Assembly (NCBI GenBank): GCA_028047635.1
Contig: JAOFXR010000015.1
Location: 1 to 55,371, forward strand
DNA length: 55,371 nt
Source: Verrucomicrobiales bacterium
GTDB lineage: Bacteria > Verrucomicrobiota > Verrucomicrobiia > Verrucomicrobiales > DEV007
Direction of reading: 5' to 3'
The notes below the pieces were generated by a model. It saw only the letters and a program-made list of their open reading frames with translations, was not told where the DNA came from and did not search any database. Below are positions 1-8,563 of the stretch, in pieces; the stretch's first letter is position 1; each line of letters begins with the position of its first letter. Made by a program: the position numbers and the translations under genes.

Positions 1-2363
1 TTCATGAACTCTTCAAGTGAGTAATCGTTCCCGTAGAGGCTCGAGTCGATGATGCGGGCGAGGGTGTTCTTATGCAGGAGTTGAGCGAGTGCCGCCTTTT
101 GAATCGAGAGAACGCTTTGGTGCACTTTTGGATCCTCGTTGTCATCGAGTTCATAGAACTCGAATCCGCGCCTCTCCATTTGCAGTTTCGAAATGAGAGT
201 GGGGGAAAACGCAAAGGCATCGGGGCCGAAGATCTCCTTGGTGAGGTGGGTCATCGCGAGGCGCTGCTTTTCGGCAGGAACCGGAACAAATGGCTCAGTC
301 GCTCCTCCATTCTGCGTATGCATCGAGCGATCAATGTAGACCCCTCCGACAAACCGGGACATCACTTCACCGGCTCGAGCGTGATTACGCATCAGCGACG
401 AGAAAGCGGTTCGCAATTCGTGATAACTCTCACCATCGACGGGGAAAAGAGTTTCCAGTTTGGGAAGCGTCTCACGCACCATCGCAATCTGATCGGCGGC
501 GTAGAGAATTGGCTCGCTCGTGAGATCGTTAATCATTGCCTGCGGATCGATTCCACGGCCTGCTTTGCGCATATCGTCTGCGTCATTGGCAAAGACGTGC
601 TCAGGCTTTGTTGACTCGCTGAGGACGGCGGCACGGTCTTTTTCGTCTCCGTATCCAAAACGAATCGCCCAGTGATCATAGGGGCCGGGAACGACACCAA
701 AGTAGTGGCCTTGTTTTTCGGGATCACGAGCGAGATTAATGGGAGCATAGTCCATGACCGATCCGATTGTCCCGGTCTTGGACGTCTTTTCCCGATTGTG
801 AATTGCTTCACGGTCGTAGAGGTGGCTGGCACGGAAATTGTGATTGAGTCCTATCGTGTGTCCGACCTCATGCAAGATGAGGTCTGTCAGCGCTTCTGTG
901 ATGAGGCGCTCCATCTCGATTTTCTCATTGTCCAGTTTTCGAATAGTAGGACTGTTCAGCATCATGGCGCGAAGCATCGCCTGTCCGGCAATTCGATTGC
1001 TGTGAAGATGATCACGGCATTGGCAGAGGAATCGCATTTCTCCAGGCATGGAAGCCTCTGCCTGTTCACTTTCACCGGCCTGGCCAAGGTCAATGACTTC
1101 TTTGAGTCTGATGCGATTGGTGAGGAAGACATACTCTAACATGATGTCAGCGCCGAGGATCTGTCCGGTTCGCGGATTTACAAAGCTGGGGCCGTATCCA
1201 CCGAAGGGAGGATCGGGCGAGGAAGTCCACCTTAAGACGTGATAGCGAATGTCATCCGCATCCCATTCGGCATCGTCGGGCTGAATTTTGACTGCGACAG
1301 CTCCCGTGAAACCGGCGGATTCATAGGCAAGATTCCACGCGAGAACGGCATCTCGAATCGTCTCTCTCAGTTCGACCGGTGTGGTGTTCTCGATCCACCA
1401 GGTAATCGGTTCAACCGGCGGTGATAGTTTTGCGTTAGGATTTTTCTTTTTGAGATGCCAGCGATGGACGAGGTCGCGATAGGGGGCGCTCGACTTCGAA
1501 GTCAGGTCGGTGACCTGGGTGGAGAAAAAGCCGACACGGGGATCCGTGAAGCGAGGCTTGTAGTCATTGTCCGGCATCTCAATGAAGGTGTGCTGGACTT
1601 TGATGGTTACGAACCTTGAGTCGGCAATATCTTCGTCGCCATACTTAGACGGATGTAGATTCTCGAAAACATACTGAACCCGGAAAAGCGTGTTGTCGGG
1701 GAACGACTTTGATTCGATAAATCGAGTCCTGTCTTTCGAAAGATCCCCCAATTTAAAGTCGTCTTCTTTGTCGTCCTTCTTTTTCCCGGGCTTGAGCTGT
1801 CGGAAGAACTCTTTGAGGAAAACACTATCGGCTTCGACAAGGTAGTCTCCGGTCGCTTCGTCCGTAGCCGCGATTTTTGCAGTGGCGAGAACTGCGTCCG
1901 AGATGTTCGCGGAGGCCGCCCGCTTTAAGGCGCTGGCAGGATTGAAATAGAAGTTCGAATTCTCAGCCACAAACTCGATTATCTCGAAGTGGCGCTTAAT
2001 CGTGAAAACCCTGGCGGTGCTGAATTGTCCGCGAAACAGTCCGAGCCCCGCAACTCCATCGAGGGTGTGGCTGAAATGAATAAATTCGGGCTTTGTCTCT
2101 TCGGACGAAATCTGCTCCGACGCAATTTGAAGGTAGAGTTTCCCCGTTTTTCTGTCCTGATGCAGTGGAAAAAGGCCCTCTTTTGAATCACACTTTTCGA
2201 TGATTTCGGCGATCGTCTTTGTTTCGTCTTTTTTGTCCTCGGCCTTGTCGTCTTTCTTGTCTTCCTCGCTGAATCCCTTCAGGAGAGGCAGTTGCACGGC
2301 TAGAATGACGAGGAAAAGTGAAAGAAGATGCCTAAATACGGGATATTTGTGAATTGAAGTCAT
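1..2363 (-). CDS. Secreted zinc-dependent metalloprotease (DUF5117/DUF4953-like met-zincin), 3' truncated
   Basis: The frame is open from the ATG at 2363 to base 1, 787 codons without a stop, so the C-terminus lies outside the window. The first ~30 residues are a signal peptide (hydrophobic stretch about residues 13-30), followed by a Lys/Asp/Glu-rich linker. The zinc site HEVGHTIGLNH is at residues 498-508 (ligands H498, H502, H508; catalytic E499). SVMDY near M537 matches the Met-turn of metzincins. This combination is known from DUF4953/DUF5117 bacterial proteases of 800-900 residues, so most of the gene is present. It probably acts in the periplasm or outside the cell; the substrate is unknown. 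It is divergent from the CXXCH gene at 2417, with 53 bp between the two starts. No Shine-Dalgarno motif precedes the ATG. Confidence 0.85.
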   Translation of the reverse strand, partial: MTSIHKYPVFRHLLSLFLVILAVQLPLLKGFSEEDKKDDKAEDKKDETKTIAEIIEKCDSKEGLFPLHQDRKTGKLYLQIASEQISSEETKPEFIHFSHTLDGVAGLGLFRGQFSTARVFTIKRHFEIIEFVAENSNFYFNPASALKRAASANISDAVLATAKIAATDEATGDYLVEADSVFLKEFFRQLKPGKKKDDKEDDFKLGDLSKDRTRFIESKSFPDNTLFRVQYVFENLHPSKYGDEDIADSRFVTIKVQHTFIEMPDNDYKPRFTDPRVGFFSTQVTDLTSKSSAPYRDLVHRWHLKKKNPNAKLSPPVEPITWWIENTTPVELRETIRDAVLAWNLAYESAGFTGAVAVKIQPDDAEWDADDIRYHVLRWTSSPDPPFGGYGPSFVNPRTGQILGADIMLEYVFLTNRIRLKEVIDLGQAGESEQAEASMPGEMRFLCQCRDHLHSNRIAGQAMLRAMMLNSPTIRKLDNEKIEMERLITEALTDLILHEVGHTIGLNHNFRASHLYDREAIHNREKTSKTGTIGSVMDYAPINLARDPEKQGHYFGVVPGPYDHWAIRFGYGDEKDRAAVLSESTKPEHVFANDADDMRKAGRGIDPQAMINDLTSEPILYAADQIAMVRETLPKLETLFPVDGESYHELRTAFSSLMRNHARAGEVMSRFVGGVYIDRSMHTQNGGATEPFVPVPAEKQRLAMTHLTKEIFGPDAFAFSPTLISKLQMERRGFEFYELDDNEDPKVHQSVLSIQKAALAQLLHKNTLARIIDSSLYGNDYSLEEFM

Positions 2364-2416
2364 TGCGTGTTCGTCTATAGTTGGAGGCGTTTGTAAAACA
2401 ACCACACCTTATTCTT

Positions 2417-2878
2417 ATGCGAAAAATTATTCTTCTTACAGCTCTTTGTGGGTTTGCCCTACCTGTTATGAACACTCAAGCGGAGGACATCGACTTTGAG
2501 AAGCAGATTTATCCTCTGATCAAAGCCAGCTGTGTGAAGTGCCACAAGCCTGCTCACGAAGACGAACGAGGTCGGACACGGAAGCCCAAGGGCGGGTTTG
2601 TTCTCACTACCAAAGTGGGCATCATGGATTCTGAAGGCGAAGAGGGTGAAAAGTTCATCGTTGCCGGTAAGCCTGACGAAAGCCGCATGCTTCAGGTAAC
2701 GAAGCTTCCAATCGACGATGACATGCATTTTCCACCAGAGGGCAAAGCGCCGCAGTGGACGACTGCTGACAAGGAACTTTTCGCTAAGTGGATTACAGAC
2801 GGTGCTGATTTCGGCGACTGGACTGAAGATCCCAAGCCACTCGAAGACGTTGAGTGGGACGGCAAGGAAAAGGAGTGA
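2417..2878 (+). CDS. Secreted planctomycete-type cytochrome c domain protein
   Basis: 153 residues from the ATG at 2417. An upstream in-frame ATG at 2381 would put 12 residues before the signal peptide and is not preferred. The signal peptide (residues 1-22, MRKIILLTALCGF then ending near TQA) is followed by one haem-type motif, SCVKCH, at about residues 37-42. The surrounding pattern (DFEKQIYPLIKASC at the start, later GKPDESRM and a final IxxWIxxGADF) is typical of the c-type cytochrome domain abundant in Planctomycetes and Verrucomicrobia. It is probably periplasmic and haem-binding; no electron partner is adjacent. A clear terminator follows at 2931-2957. Confidence 0.8.
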   Translation: MRKIILLTALCGFALPVMNTQAEDIDFEKQIYPLIKASCVKCHKPAHEDERGRTRKPKGGFVLTTKVGIMDSEGEEGEKFIVAGKPDESRMLQVTKLPIDDDMHFPPEGKAPQWTTADKELFAKWITDGADFGDWTEDPKPLEDVEWDGKEKE

Positions 2879-2930
2879 GCCGCCACTCAGGTTGCTGAGT
2901 AGTTAGATACTACCTTTAATTTTCAAGAGG

Positions 2931-2957
2931 AGCCGGGGCATTTGCTCCGGCTTCTTT
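2931..2957 (+). terminator. Rho-independent terminator after the CXXCH gene
   Basis: AGCCGGGGC (2931-2939), a four-base loop and GCTCCGGCT (2944-2952) form a 9-bp stem with one G-T pair, followed by TCTTTTG. It lies 52 bp after the stop codon at 2878. Confidence 0.85.
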
Positions 2958-3016
2958 TGTGGTGCTTACCTTTCAGAGCGGGGGGGGCGCAAAAAGAGAT
3001 CCTTGGCTTGTGACCG

Positions 3017-3080
3017 ATCACTTGGAGAGTGATGGGTGCGTGCGCGTCTACTCTCCGAGAGACGCCGCATAGACTCCGCT
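3017..3080. repeat. Structured intergenic repeat, family 1, copy A
   Basis: This copy begins with the hairpin ATCACT-TGGAG-AGTGAT (3017-3033), followed by GGGTGCGTGCGCGTCTA, a CCGAGAG segment and GACTCCG. A second copy with the same order of blocks lies at 5476-5537. The first stem differs in sequence between copies (ACT/AGT here, ACA/TGT there) but stays paired. GCGTCT (3043-3048) can also pair with AGACGC downstream. Function is unknown; a structured RNA or a REP-like DNA element is possible. Confidence 0.6.
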
Positions 3081-3150
3081 TCCCAAGGGCGCGATTTTCT
3101 GATACTTTTTTAACAGGCATCGCTCGACCGGCATGGGATGAGCCTCGACC

Positions 3151-5007
3151 ATGAAAGACGTAAATTCCCTTCTAGCACGACTGAAAGAGTCTCCGCATGA
3201 TTGGAATATCCGAATCGAGGCTGTGGAGCACTTGCTGCGAACAGGCGACAAAGAGGGTGCTCAGCGGTTGGTGAGGGAAGACCCGTCCGAAGATCCCAAT
3301 TCTTTTGAGATACAGCTGCGGTTGCACACCGCATTCACCCGGGGCGTTCCGCCACTTTCTGAGGAGACCGCAGGAGGTCATGAAGAGGAGCCACCCGCGG
3401 GCGGTGTTCACTCCGACGAGACCGAAACGGCACTCGTCGATTTAGAGAAAAAACAAGACAGCAAGAAAGTCGTAGCGAGGGCCAAGCTGGAGTCGGAGAT
3501 TTCTCCCGGCTTGGGGCTTGGGGCTTTGATTGAGCAATTCGAAGAGGAGGACGTTTATTTGCCTAAGAAAATAGTGCAGGAGGCGTCAAAGATCCGGTGG
3601 GATGCAGCGGTAACGCGATGGGAAAACTATGACGGGGGATTGAATTTGGTCGATGGCGGACGAGATTTGCTTCCGGAAAGAGACTCACTCGCTTCCGAGC
3701 GGATTTCTTCCATTGGGGTTGCGGTGATGCTTCACGTCGTTCTCTTCTTTGCCATCGGTCTGGCTGTCATTGATATGCCACGAGCGAAACCTCCGCAGAT
3801 TGTCGTCTCGGTAGTGCATGAAAAGCCGCTTGACCTGATCACTCCGAAAATGGTTCGGCCTTCTTTGGATGTTTCTCCCTCAGCGGCGGCGGCCTCTGCA
3901 ATCAATGTCATTACCTCGATTGACGAATCCAGTTTTTCAGTCCCTGATCTCGACAATTCGACCAACACTATCGTGACGGCATTGCTTCCCGGGATGCAGC
4001 CAATCGGTCAGGGGAAGAGCTTTTCAACCGATGCGACGAAAGCATCGGATGTTAACTTTTTTGGCATCACCGGGAGCGGAAATAAAATCGTTTTTGTGAT
4101 CGATGCGACCCGGCAAATGCTCGTTGATGAAAAAGGAGGTATGACCGCGTTCGACAACGTGAAGGATGAAGTCGGCGTGATGCTGACGACCCTCAACCGG
4201 AATACACATTTCAATATTATACTCTACGAGGGGAAACGGCTCATTCCTTTTCGTGATGAGCTCGTGCCCGGACTTCCCTCGAATGTAAGGTATGCTCTCG
4301 AGTGGCTTGCGCCGCTGAACACCGACTACGAGCAACTTGGTTTGCCGAGGGCCTTTGGTGAAACACTGAGCGTTTCAGATCACGAGAAGTTGGCGCTTCA
4401 GGCTGCGGACGTCGCGCACTACACCAAAGCAATTCAGAAAGCGATGGAATGGGGTGCCGCATCTGTTTTCTGTATCGCGAGTGGTTATGGAGAGATGCGG
4501 CGTTCGTTGACGCCGGAGATGAAAAAGGAGTTGATGGAGAATCCGGCGACGCCGGGGACTCCCGGTAAGATTGACGATGGGGAGGTCAAGCGATGGAAAG
4601 AGGCCGTTGCGAAAACAAGAGCCTGGCTCGCAGAGGAGAATGCGGCTAGACAGTCCAAAGGAATGTCGCCAAAAGTCGTCGTGAATTTCAATCGACTCGT
4701 TCGCGAACGCACTGGGGCAACACAACCGCGCAGACGAGGGGGAACTCCCGCAAGCGGCGGGATGCCGAATCTTCCGCCTGTCACGACCAAAGACATTGAG
4801 GAACACATCGAGACGCTTGTGAAATTGGAATATAAAGAACCCGGCCTCGACGAGCCGAGCGTTCACATGGTGGTGTTTCTCGGCGAAAATGAGCGCATTG
4901 AAGAAGCTGAAGATCACTTTCGTCGACTCACGAGGCAGAATGGAGGGAAGTTGAAAATTTTGAGAGGTCTATCGTCACTGAATGATGTGACGAGTGGGAC
5001 TGAGTGA
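3151..5007 (+). CDS. Membrane-anchored von Willebrand factor A-like protein
   Basis: 618 residues. The N-terminal ~60 residues look helical and TPR-like (LLARLKESPHDWNIRIEAVE). Next comes a charged low-complexity region (residues 70-120), then a single transmembrane segment at about 187-208. A predicted extracytoplasmic part starts near residue 310 with a vWA-like fold: GNKIVFVIDATRQM, where D318-A-T-R-Q replaces the MIDAS DxSxS, then FNIILYEGKRLIPF. A Gly/Pro/Arg-rich insert lies near residues 525-550. The cytoplasm-TM-periplasm order resembles TonB-like anchors fused to vWA domains in Verrucomicrobia. Function is unknown. It stands alone between intergenic repeat A and the Dabb gene. The ATG at 3151 has no clear ribosome binding site. 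Confidence 0.7.
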   Translation: MKDVNSLLARLKESPHDWNIRIEAVEHLLRTGDKEGAQRLVREDPSEDPNSFEIQLRLHTAFTRGVPPLSEETAGGHEEEPPAGGVHSDETETALVDLEKKQDSKKVVARAKLESEISPGLGLGALIEQFEEEDVYLPKKIVQEASKIRWDAAVTRWENYDGGLNLVDGGRDLLPERDSLASERISSIGVAVMLHVVLFFAIGLAVIDMPRAKPPQIVVSVVHEKPLDLITPKMVRPSLDVSPSAAAASAINVITSIDESSFSVPDLDNSTNTIVTALLPGMQPIGQGKSFSTDATKASDVNFFGITGSGNKIVFVIDATRQMLVDEKGGMTAFDNVKDEVGVMLTTLNRNTHFNIILYEGKRLIPFRDELVPGLPSNVRYALEWLAPLNTDYEQLGLPRAFGETLSVSDHEKLALQAADVAHYTKAIQKAMEWGAASVFCIASGYGEMRRSLTPEMKKELMENPATPGTPGKIDDGEVKRWKEAVAKTRAWLAEENAARQSKGMSPKVVVNFNRLVRERTGATQPRRRGGTPASGGMPNLPPVTTKDIEEHIETLVKLEYKEPGLDEPSVHMVVFLGENERIEEAEDHFRRLTRQNGGKLKILRGLSSLNDVTSGTE

Positions 5008-5021
5008 TGTCTGGGAACGGC

Positions 5022-5092
5022 CTGCCCCTTCAGATATTGATTTTCTCTTATCTTTTCTAAATTGGTCCAGTCGCTTAGAGTGCCAGGGGCAG
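5022..5092 (+). other. Long-range 8-bp inverted repeat after the vWA gene
   Basis: CTGCCCCT (5022-5029) and AGGGGCAG (5085-5092) are perfectly complementary across a 55-nt AT-rich loop. They lie between the vWA stop (5007) and the Dabb start (5141). No T-run follows, so this is not a canonical terminator. It could be a 3'-UTR or leader structure. Confidence 0.3.
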
Positions 5093-5140
5093 TCGTTTCG
5101 ACTAATAGGCGAAACTAAGTATCCGAAAAACTTTAAATAG

Positions 5141-5443
5141 ATGATTCAGCACACTGTCGCTTTTAGACTAAGCTACGCTTCCGGTTCGGAGGAAGAACGC
5201 GATTTCCTTCGTTCCCTCGATGCGTTATCCACGATTCCTTCGGCCACTGATTTCGAATGTCTTCGACAGGTCGGAAAGAAGAACAAGTTCACCTTCGGGC
5301 TCTCGATGAAGTTCGCTAGCGAGGAGGATTATGCTTCCTATTGCACTCATCCTATCCACGAGGAATTTCTTCAAACGCGATGGATTCCGGAAGTGGAGGA
5401 CTTCATCGAGATCGATTACATTCCATACCGTGAGGGGTGTTAG
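5141..5443 (+). CDS. Dabb (stress-responsive alpha/beta-barrel) family protein
   Basis: 100 residues. It opens with IQHTVAFRL and continues with a helical segment, then FTFGLSMKFASEEDYASYCTH, IHEEF and a final VEDFIEIDY. This order matches the Dabb ferredoxin-like fold of about 100 residues (dimeric alpha+beta barrel). It is cytoplasmic, with no signal peptide. Known family members are small stress-associated or cyclase-like proteins; no substrate can be assigned here. It is convergent with the sulfatase gene ending at 5544, with repeat copy B between them. Confidence 0.75.
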   Translation: MIQHTVAFRLSYASGSEEERDFLRSLDALSTIPSATDFECLRQVGKKNKFTFGLSMKFASEEDYASYCTHPIHEEFLQTRWIPEVEDFIEIDYIPYREGC

Positions 5444-5475
5444 GAGATCTCGAAGGTGAGCGTGGCTTCTGAATC

Positions 5476-5537
5476 ATCACACAGAGTGTGATGGGCACGT
5501 AGGCGTCTATCCCCGAGAGCCGTTCCGGAGACTCCGT
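5476..5537. repeat. Structured intergenic repeat, family 1, copy B
   Basis: Second copy of the element at 3017-3080. It has the hairpin ATCACA-CAGAG-TGTGAT (5476-5492), then GGGCACGTAGGCGTCTA, CCCCGAGAG and GAGACTCCG. It lies between two convergent genes (Dabb and sulfatase). The compensatory base change in the first stem relative to copy A suggests the fold is conserved. Confidence 0.6.
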
Positions 5538-5543
5538 TGCAAA

Positions 5544-7055
5544 TCACTTGCTCATTACCTGCGGAATCGGGTTGTCCATTTTCCCAATCTCCCGCTGACC
5601 AGAACCTCGCTTCTCTCCGTTGCCGAGGTCAGCGCGACCTGCTGCAGCAAGGTCGGTGAGTCGAGCGACGATCTCGGGATGCTCTGCGGCGACATCGGAT
5701 TCGCAGGCAATGTCGGTTTCGACATTGAAGAGAAGAGGCTTGTTTGAATCTTCCTTTTTCTTTGAAAAATGAGGGTGATTTCGAAACGTTTTCAGAGGTA
5801 CGAAAAGCTTCCATGGCCCGGAACGAACTGCCTGGAGTTGGACGCCGTCATAGTAGTAAAACGCATCGTAGGGTGTTGTCGCGCCCTCTTCGCCGAGGAT
5901 GAGTGGGTGAATGTCATGGCCATCGATAGTGCGATCTTTTGGTTCTTCGCCGCCAGCGAGATGAGCGAAGGTTGGAAGCAGGTCCATCGTCGTGCAGAAT
6001 TGATCGCTTGTTGTGTCGGCGGGAATTGTTCCCGGCCACCACATGATGGTAGGAACCCGGAAAGCGCCTTCAGAGGTGGTGTAGCCGCGTCCATGCAAGG
6101 GTTGGTTTGAACCGCGTGTGATGTTCCCCGGTTCGGGGCGAATGGGGGCTCCGTTATCGGATGTCCAGATCACGAGAGTGTTCTTCTCAATGCCCAACTC
6201 AACCAGTTTATCCATCAATTGCCCTTGTGACCAATCGAGCTCTTCAATCGAATCCCCCCAGGGCCCGTTTTTACTTTTGCCCCGAAATTCGGGACTTGAA
6301 AAAGGAGTGCTGGTGCTGCCCGGCATCGCCTGTGGAAAGTAGAGGAAGAACGGCTCGTCTTTATGCTGTTCAATCCAATCGTTTGCTTTTTCGGTGTAGC
6401 GTTTTGTGAGGCCATTGCGATCAACGGGTGCTTCGATTACTCTGTCGTTCTCCATCAACGGCAGTGGTGGCCATGGCAAATCGGTCAGGGTTGGGGCGCG
6501 AGGATTCTTCCGCTGGTGATTCCGAACGCCTGCTTCCTGCGTCATGTCGTCGCTGTAGGGAATCCCGAAAAAGTAATCAAAACCCTGGGCGTTAGGCATG
6601 AATGCCTTCTGGTCGCCGAGGTGCCATTTCCCAATCGTTGCGGTGGCGTAGCCTTGCTCTTTCAATACCTCGGCAATAGTGATTTCGTCAGGGTTGAGGC
6701 CGTAGGGAGAGACCGGGCGCAGGACCCACCCGTCGCGAGGGTTATTGTGCATTCCGAGGCGTTGCGAGTAGCAGCCTGTCATAATGCTTGAGCGCGAAGG
6801 AGTGCAGACTCCGGCGGTGACGCTGAAATGGGTGAACTTCCGTCCTTCTTTCGCCATCCGATTCAAATTTGGCGTGCGGTGTGCTGTGGAGCCGAAGGGC
6901 TCAATATCGCCGTAGCCGAGATTGTCGGTGTAGATGATAATGAAGTTAGGCTTTGTCTCTTCGGCTGCTTTGGCTAAGTCGCAGGGCGATCCGGCGATTA
7001 GCAGAGCAAGCAGAAGAAGGAGAGGGCGGGGAATGAGAGCGCTGGGTAATATCAT
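5544..7055 (-). CDS. Cysteine-type sulfatase (S1 family), exported
   Basis: 503 residues from the ATG at 7055. An upstream open extension of 87 residues precedes a clear signal peptide (MILPSALIPRPLLLLLALL) and is rejected. The sulfatase signature is GVCTPSRSS, with C84 as the residue converted to formylglycine. The N-terminal metal motif is TDNLGYGD (D44, N45): the second Asp of the usual DD is Asn, as in some sulfatase subgroups. A second metal motif, TSDNGAP, lies mid-protein. It probably cleaves sulfate esters from polysaccharides in the periplasm or outside the cell. A maturase is needed; the SUMF1-like protein at 11353 does not look catalytic. It is divergent from the esterase at 7234. 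Confidence 0.9.
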   Translation of the reverse strand: MILPSALIPRPLLLLLALLIAGSPCDLAKAAEETKPNFIIIYTDNLGYGDIEPFGSTAHRTPNLNRMAKEGRKFTHFSVTAGVCTPSRSSIMTGCYSQRLGMHNNPRDGWVLRPVSPYGLNPDEITIAEVLKEQGYATATIGKWHLGDQKAFMPNAQGFDYFFGIPYSDDMTQEAGVRNHQRKNPRAPTLTDLPWPPLPLMENDRVIEAPVDRNGLTKRYTEKANDWIEQHKDEPFFLYFPQAMPGSTSTPFSSPEFRGKSKNGPWGDSIEELDWSQGQLMDKLVELGIEKNTLVIWTSDNGAPIRPEPGNITRGSNQPLHGRGYTTSEGAFRVPTIMWWPGTIPADTTSDQFCTTMDLLPTFAHLAGGEEPKDRTIDGHDIHPLILGEEGATTPYDAFYYYDGVQLQAVRSGPWKLFVPLKTFRNHPHFSKKKEDSNKPLLFNVETDIACESDVAAEHPEIVARLTDLAAAGRADLGNGEKRGSGQREIGKMDNPIPQVMSK

Positions 7056-7233
7056 CTTTCGTCGGGGAAACCGGTTTAGTGAAAGTTTGTGCCATTGTAG
7101 GAGCCGTTTAGCGAGCCCGCATCTGCGTCTGGTCCGCGAAGGGGCGTTGATCTCCCTGGATAGGGTAGGTTTATGATTTTCGGTGAAACGCTCTTCGTTT
7201 AGTTTTGTCACCAACTGTTTCGATACTAAACGC

Positions 7234-8556
7234 ATGACAAATTTCGCTCTTCCTCTTCGATTTATAATCACTCTTTTTTCCCTGACATTATTACCCAGCG
7301 CTTTTGCGGCCGTCACGGTTGAGGTTTCAATTGACAGGGAAGATGCGATCTATCAAACCGGTGAGGAGGTTACTTTCACTGTCACGGCGAAGGACGGGGC
7401 GAAAGAACTCGACTGGGGTGATATTCGCTGGGTCCTCTCTCGCGGTGGTTATGAGACACTTTCTCAAGGAGATGAAACGTTAGACGGCGGCAAAGGATTG
7501 CAGGTAAAAGGAAAACTCGGACGGCCGGGTTTTCTTTTGCTCACCGCGACCTTCACAGGTCCTGACGGAAAGAAAACCAACGGCTACGGGGGTGCCGGTT
7601 TTGCTCCGCTTGAGATCCAACCCAGCATGAATGCTCCCGATGAATTTGATGAATTCTGGGATGCCCAAAAAGTGGCGCTCGCGAAAATCCCGATGGAGGT
7701 TGAAAGTGTGCCTTTGACCGATGGGGTTGCTGAGGCCGTTGACGCCTTTGATGTGAAGATCAAATGCGCAAACGAGGGGCCTCCGGTGTCAGGCTATTTC
7801 GCGAAGTCGGAGAATGCACTACCAAAATCTTTGCCCGCTGTTTTGTTTGTTCATGGCGCGGGAGTGAGGTCGTCCTCACTGGGCACTGCGGTGAACGGCG
7901 CTAAAGCCGGGTTTCTCTCGATGGATATCAATGCTCACGGCAGCGAGAACGGAAAGCCACAGGCGTTCTACGATGAACTCAAGAAAGGTGACTTGAATGG
8001 TTATACCTATCAGGGGCGCGACAGTCGTGATGATATTTACTTCCGGGCGATGTATGTACGGATGATACGTGCGATCGATTTTCTGACGAGTCAGGCGGAG
8101 TGGGATGGGCAGGTCATGGCCGTCATTGGTCACAGCCAGGGCGGGCTGCAGGCTCTGGTTGCAGGAGGTCTTGATGAGCGAGTGACCTTTATTGGATCGG
8201 GCGTTCCAGCGGGCTGTGATCACACGGGAATGAAAGTGGATCGAATTAGTGGTTGGCCAAAGATTGTCCCGATCGTGGACGGCAAGCCTGGCCCGAAAGT
8301 GATTGAGGCGAGCCGTTATATTGACGCGGTGAATTTTGCCCGTCGTTGCCAGGCTGACGCGATTCTTAGCGTGGGTTTTATTGATCGAACGTGTCCGCCT
8401 ACGAGCGTTTACGCCGCTTACAATGCTTTGAAAGGTAAGAAGGAAATGATCAATGAGCCCAAAATGGGACACGCCCGACCCAAGCCGATCGAAGAAGCTT
8501 TTTGGAACGCTTTGAAAGCGCACGTTGCGGCGACCAAGGGGGCTGTCGCTAAATAG
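7234..8556 (+). CDS. Acetyl xylan esterase-like (AXE1 family) secreted hydrolase
   Basis: 440 residues from the ATG at 7234, which opens a good signal peptide (LPLRFIITLFSLTLLPSAFA). An ATG-type start 17 codons upstream would bury it. A beta-rich N-terminal domain (residues 22-130, VEVSIDREDAIYQTGEEVTF) precedes the alpha/beta-hydrolase part. The nucleophile elbow is GHSQGG with S301, the acid is D384 in VGFIDRTCPP and the base is H413 in MGHARP, the order seen in AXE1/cephalosporin-C deacetylases. It likely deacetylates a plant or algal polysaccharide, which fits the flanking sulfatases. Substrate is inferred from family and context only. Confidence 0.85.
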   Translation: MTNFALPLRFIITLFSLTLLPSAFAAVTVEVSIDREDAIYQTGEEVTFTVTAKDGAKELDWGDIRWVLSRGGYETLSQGDETLDGGKGLQVKGKLGRPGFLLLTATFTGPDGKKTNGYGGAGFAPLEIQPSMNAPDEFDEFWDAQKVALAKIPMEVESVPLTDGVAEAVDAFDVKIKCANEGPPVSGYFAKSENALPKSLPAVLFVHGAGVRSSSLGTAVNGAKAGFLSMDINAHGSENGKPQAFYDELKKGDLNGYTYQGRDSRDDIYFRAMYVRMIRAIDFLTSQAEWDGQVMAVIGHSQGGLQALVAGGLDERVTFIGSGVPAGCDHTGMKVDRISGWPKIVPIVDGKPGPKVIEASRYIDAVNFARRCQADAILSVGFIDRTCPPTSVYAAYNALKGKKEMINEPKMGHARPKPIEEAFWNALKAHVAATKGAVAK

Positions 8557-8563
8557 AAAATAC

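Noticed and set aside
1-2363. Several short plus- and minus-strand open frames in the first 2.3 kb
   Set aside because: They are shadows of a single minus-strand frame open from 2363 to base 1 that encodes the met-zincin protease with HEVGHTIGLNH.
2980-2988. G-run considered as a phase-variable tract
   Set aside because: It lies in non-coding sequence after a terminator and is not placed to control a promoter or reading frame that I can identify.
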